From positions 1,290,002-1,296,841 of the forward strand of contig CP070628.1 in NCBI GenBank assembly GCA_020355985.1: 6,840 bases of DNA, read 5' to 3'. Within the stretch, counting starts at the first letter, position 1. Each line of letters starts with the position of its first letter. The stretch is from Nitrospirota bacterium. Lineage in GTDB: Bacteria > Nitrospirota > Nitrospiria > Nitrospirales > UBA8639. The position numbers were made by a program, and so were the translations under genes. A model generated the notes under the pieces. The model was not told the origin of the DNA. It worked only from the letters and a program-made list of their open reading frames with translations, and ran no database searches. This document shows positions 6,525-6,840 of the stretch, in pieces.

Positions 6525-6840
6525 ATGTTCCGAGATCCTGCGTGTTCTACATTTCGAAAGATCCTTGTTGCCTCGGTTTTTAGTGCTGGCTTGTTCCTAA
6601 TTCCCGGTGGCGTCCAGTCTGCAACCAATAATTCCGCCACACTTCAATGGGCTGCCAATCAAGAGCCTGATCTTGCAGGGTATCGGGTTTACCATGGGAC
6701 CACCCCTGGGAACTATGGAAGTCCACGGGATGCTGGAATGAAGTACTCCTATCAATTCGACAACTTAGAATCCTATAAAACCCATTATTTTTCTGTCAGC
6801 GCTGTTTATGAAGCGGTGAATGAGAGCCCTCCCAGTCCCG
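6525..6840 (+). CDS. Exported fibronectin type III domain protein, N-terminal part (partial)
   Basis: The first 105 codons are present and the rest lies beyond the right edge. A signal peptide spans about residues 1-33: basic RK at 11-12, hydrophobic ILVASVFSAGLFLIPGG at 13-29, probable cleavage near VQSA. A fibronectin type III fold starts at about 38. SATLQWAANQEPDLAGYRVY has the B-strand Trp42 and the usual D-L-A-G-Y-x-V-Y strand. GTTPGNYG follows, and HYFSVSAVYEAVNESPPSP at 87-105 supplies the F-strand Y-x-F-x-V-x-A pattern. Such domains occur in extracellular or surface proteins for adhesion or polysaccharide binding. Control by c-di-GMP fits a role in the attached versus motile switch. 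ATG 6525 follows AAGGAGG (6512-6518). The mature length and any further domains are unknown. Confidence 0.85.
   Translation, partial: MFRDPACSTFRKILVASVFSAGLFLIPGGVQSATNNSATLQWAANQEPDLAGYRVYHGTTPGNYGSPRDAGMKYSYQFDNLESYKTHYFSVSAVYEAVNESPPSP

Noticed and set aside
6383..6583. 66-residue frame running through the riboswitch
   Set aside because: The bases are fully explained by the structured aptamer and by the overlapping fibronectin-type gene in another frame.

Overview
The window looks like chromosomal DNA from a free-living Gram-negative-type bacterium of moderate G+C (about half, judged by eye). It holds an MreB cell-shape gene, leucine biosynthesis genes, exported proteins and a class I cyclic di-GMP riboswitch. 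Protein style, and the riboswitch in front of an exported fibronectin type III protein, make me think of the Nitrospirota (a lower-G+C Nitrospira type). That is an inference from memory; nothing here proves it.

Layout. (1) 1-373, minus strand: the N-terminal third of mreB, running off the left edge. (2) 374-798: a long divergent intergenic region with a terminator-like hairpin and a competing pairing, plausibly a leader or attenuator for the next genes. (3) 799-2893, plus strand: leuC and leuD, the two subunits of isopropylmalate isomerase. (4) 3140-5411, plus strand: a tight four-gene cluster of two paralogous DUF1538 membrane proteins, a PII-like trimeric sensor-type protein and a two-CBS-domain protein that overlaps it by four bases. 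(5) 5412-5575: a spacer with nested, mutually exclusive inverted repeats, followed by an exported DUF336 (HbpS/GlcG-like) protein at 5576-6115. (6) 6116-6387: a spacer with hairpins and no convincing gene. (7) 6388-6518: a c-di-GMP-I (GEMM-I) riboswitch whose aptamer and ribosome-site sequestering hairpin can be traced base by base. (8) From 6525: the start of an exported fibronectin type III protein, cut by the right edge.

How the parts work together. LeuC and LeuD form one enzyme. The DUF1538 pair most likely forms a membrane transporter or channel, with the PII-like and CBS proteins as cytosolic nucleotide-sensing regulators. The substrate is unknown, and this cluster is the best candidate here for a poorly described system. 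The riboswitch should tie production of the last exported protein to the c-di-GMP level, and the pairing pattern predicts shut-off of translation when c-di-GMP is bound.
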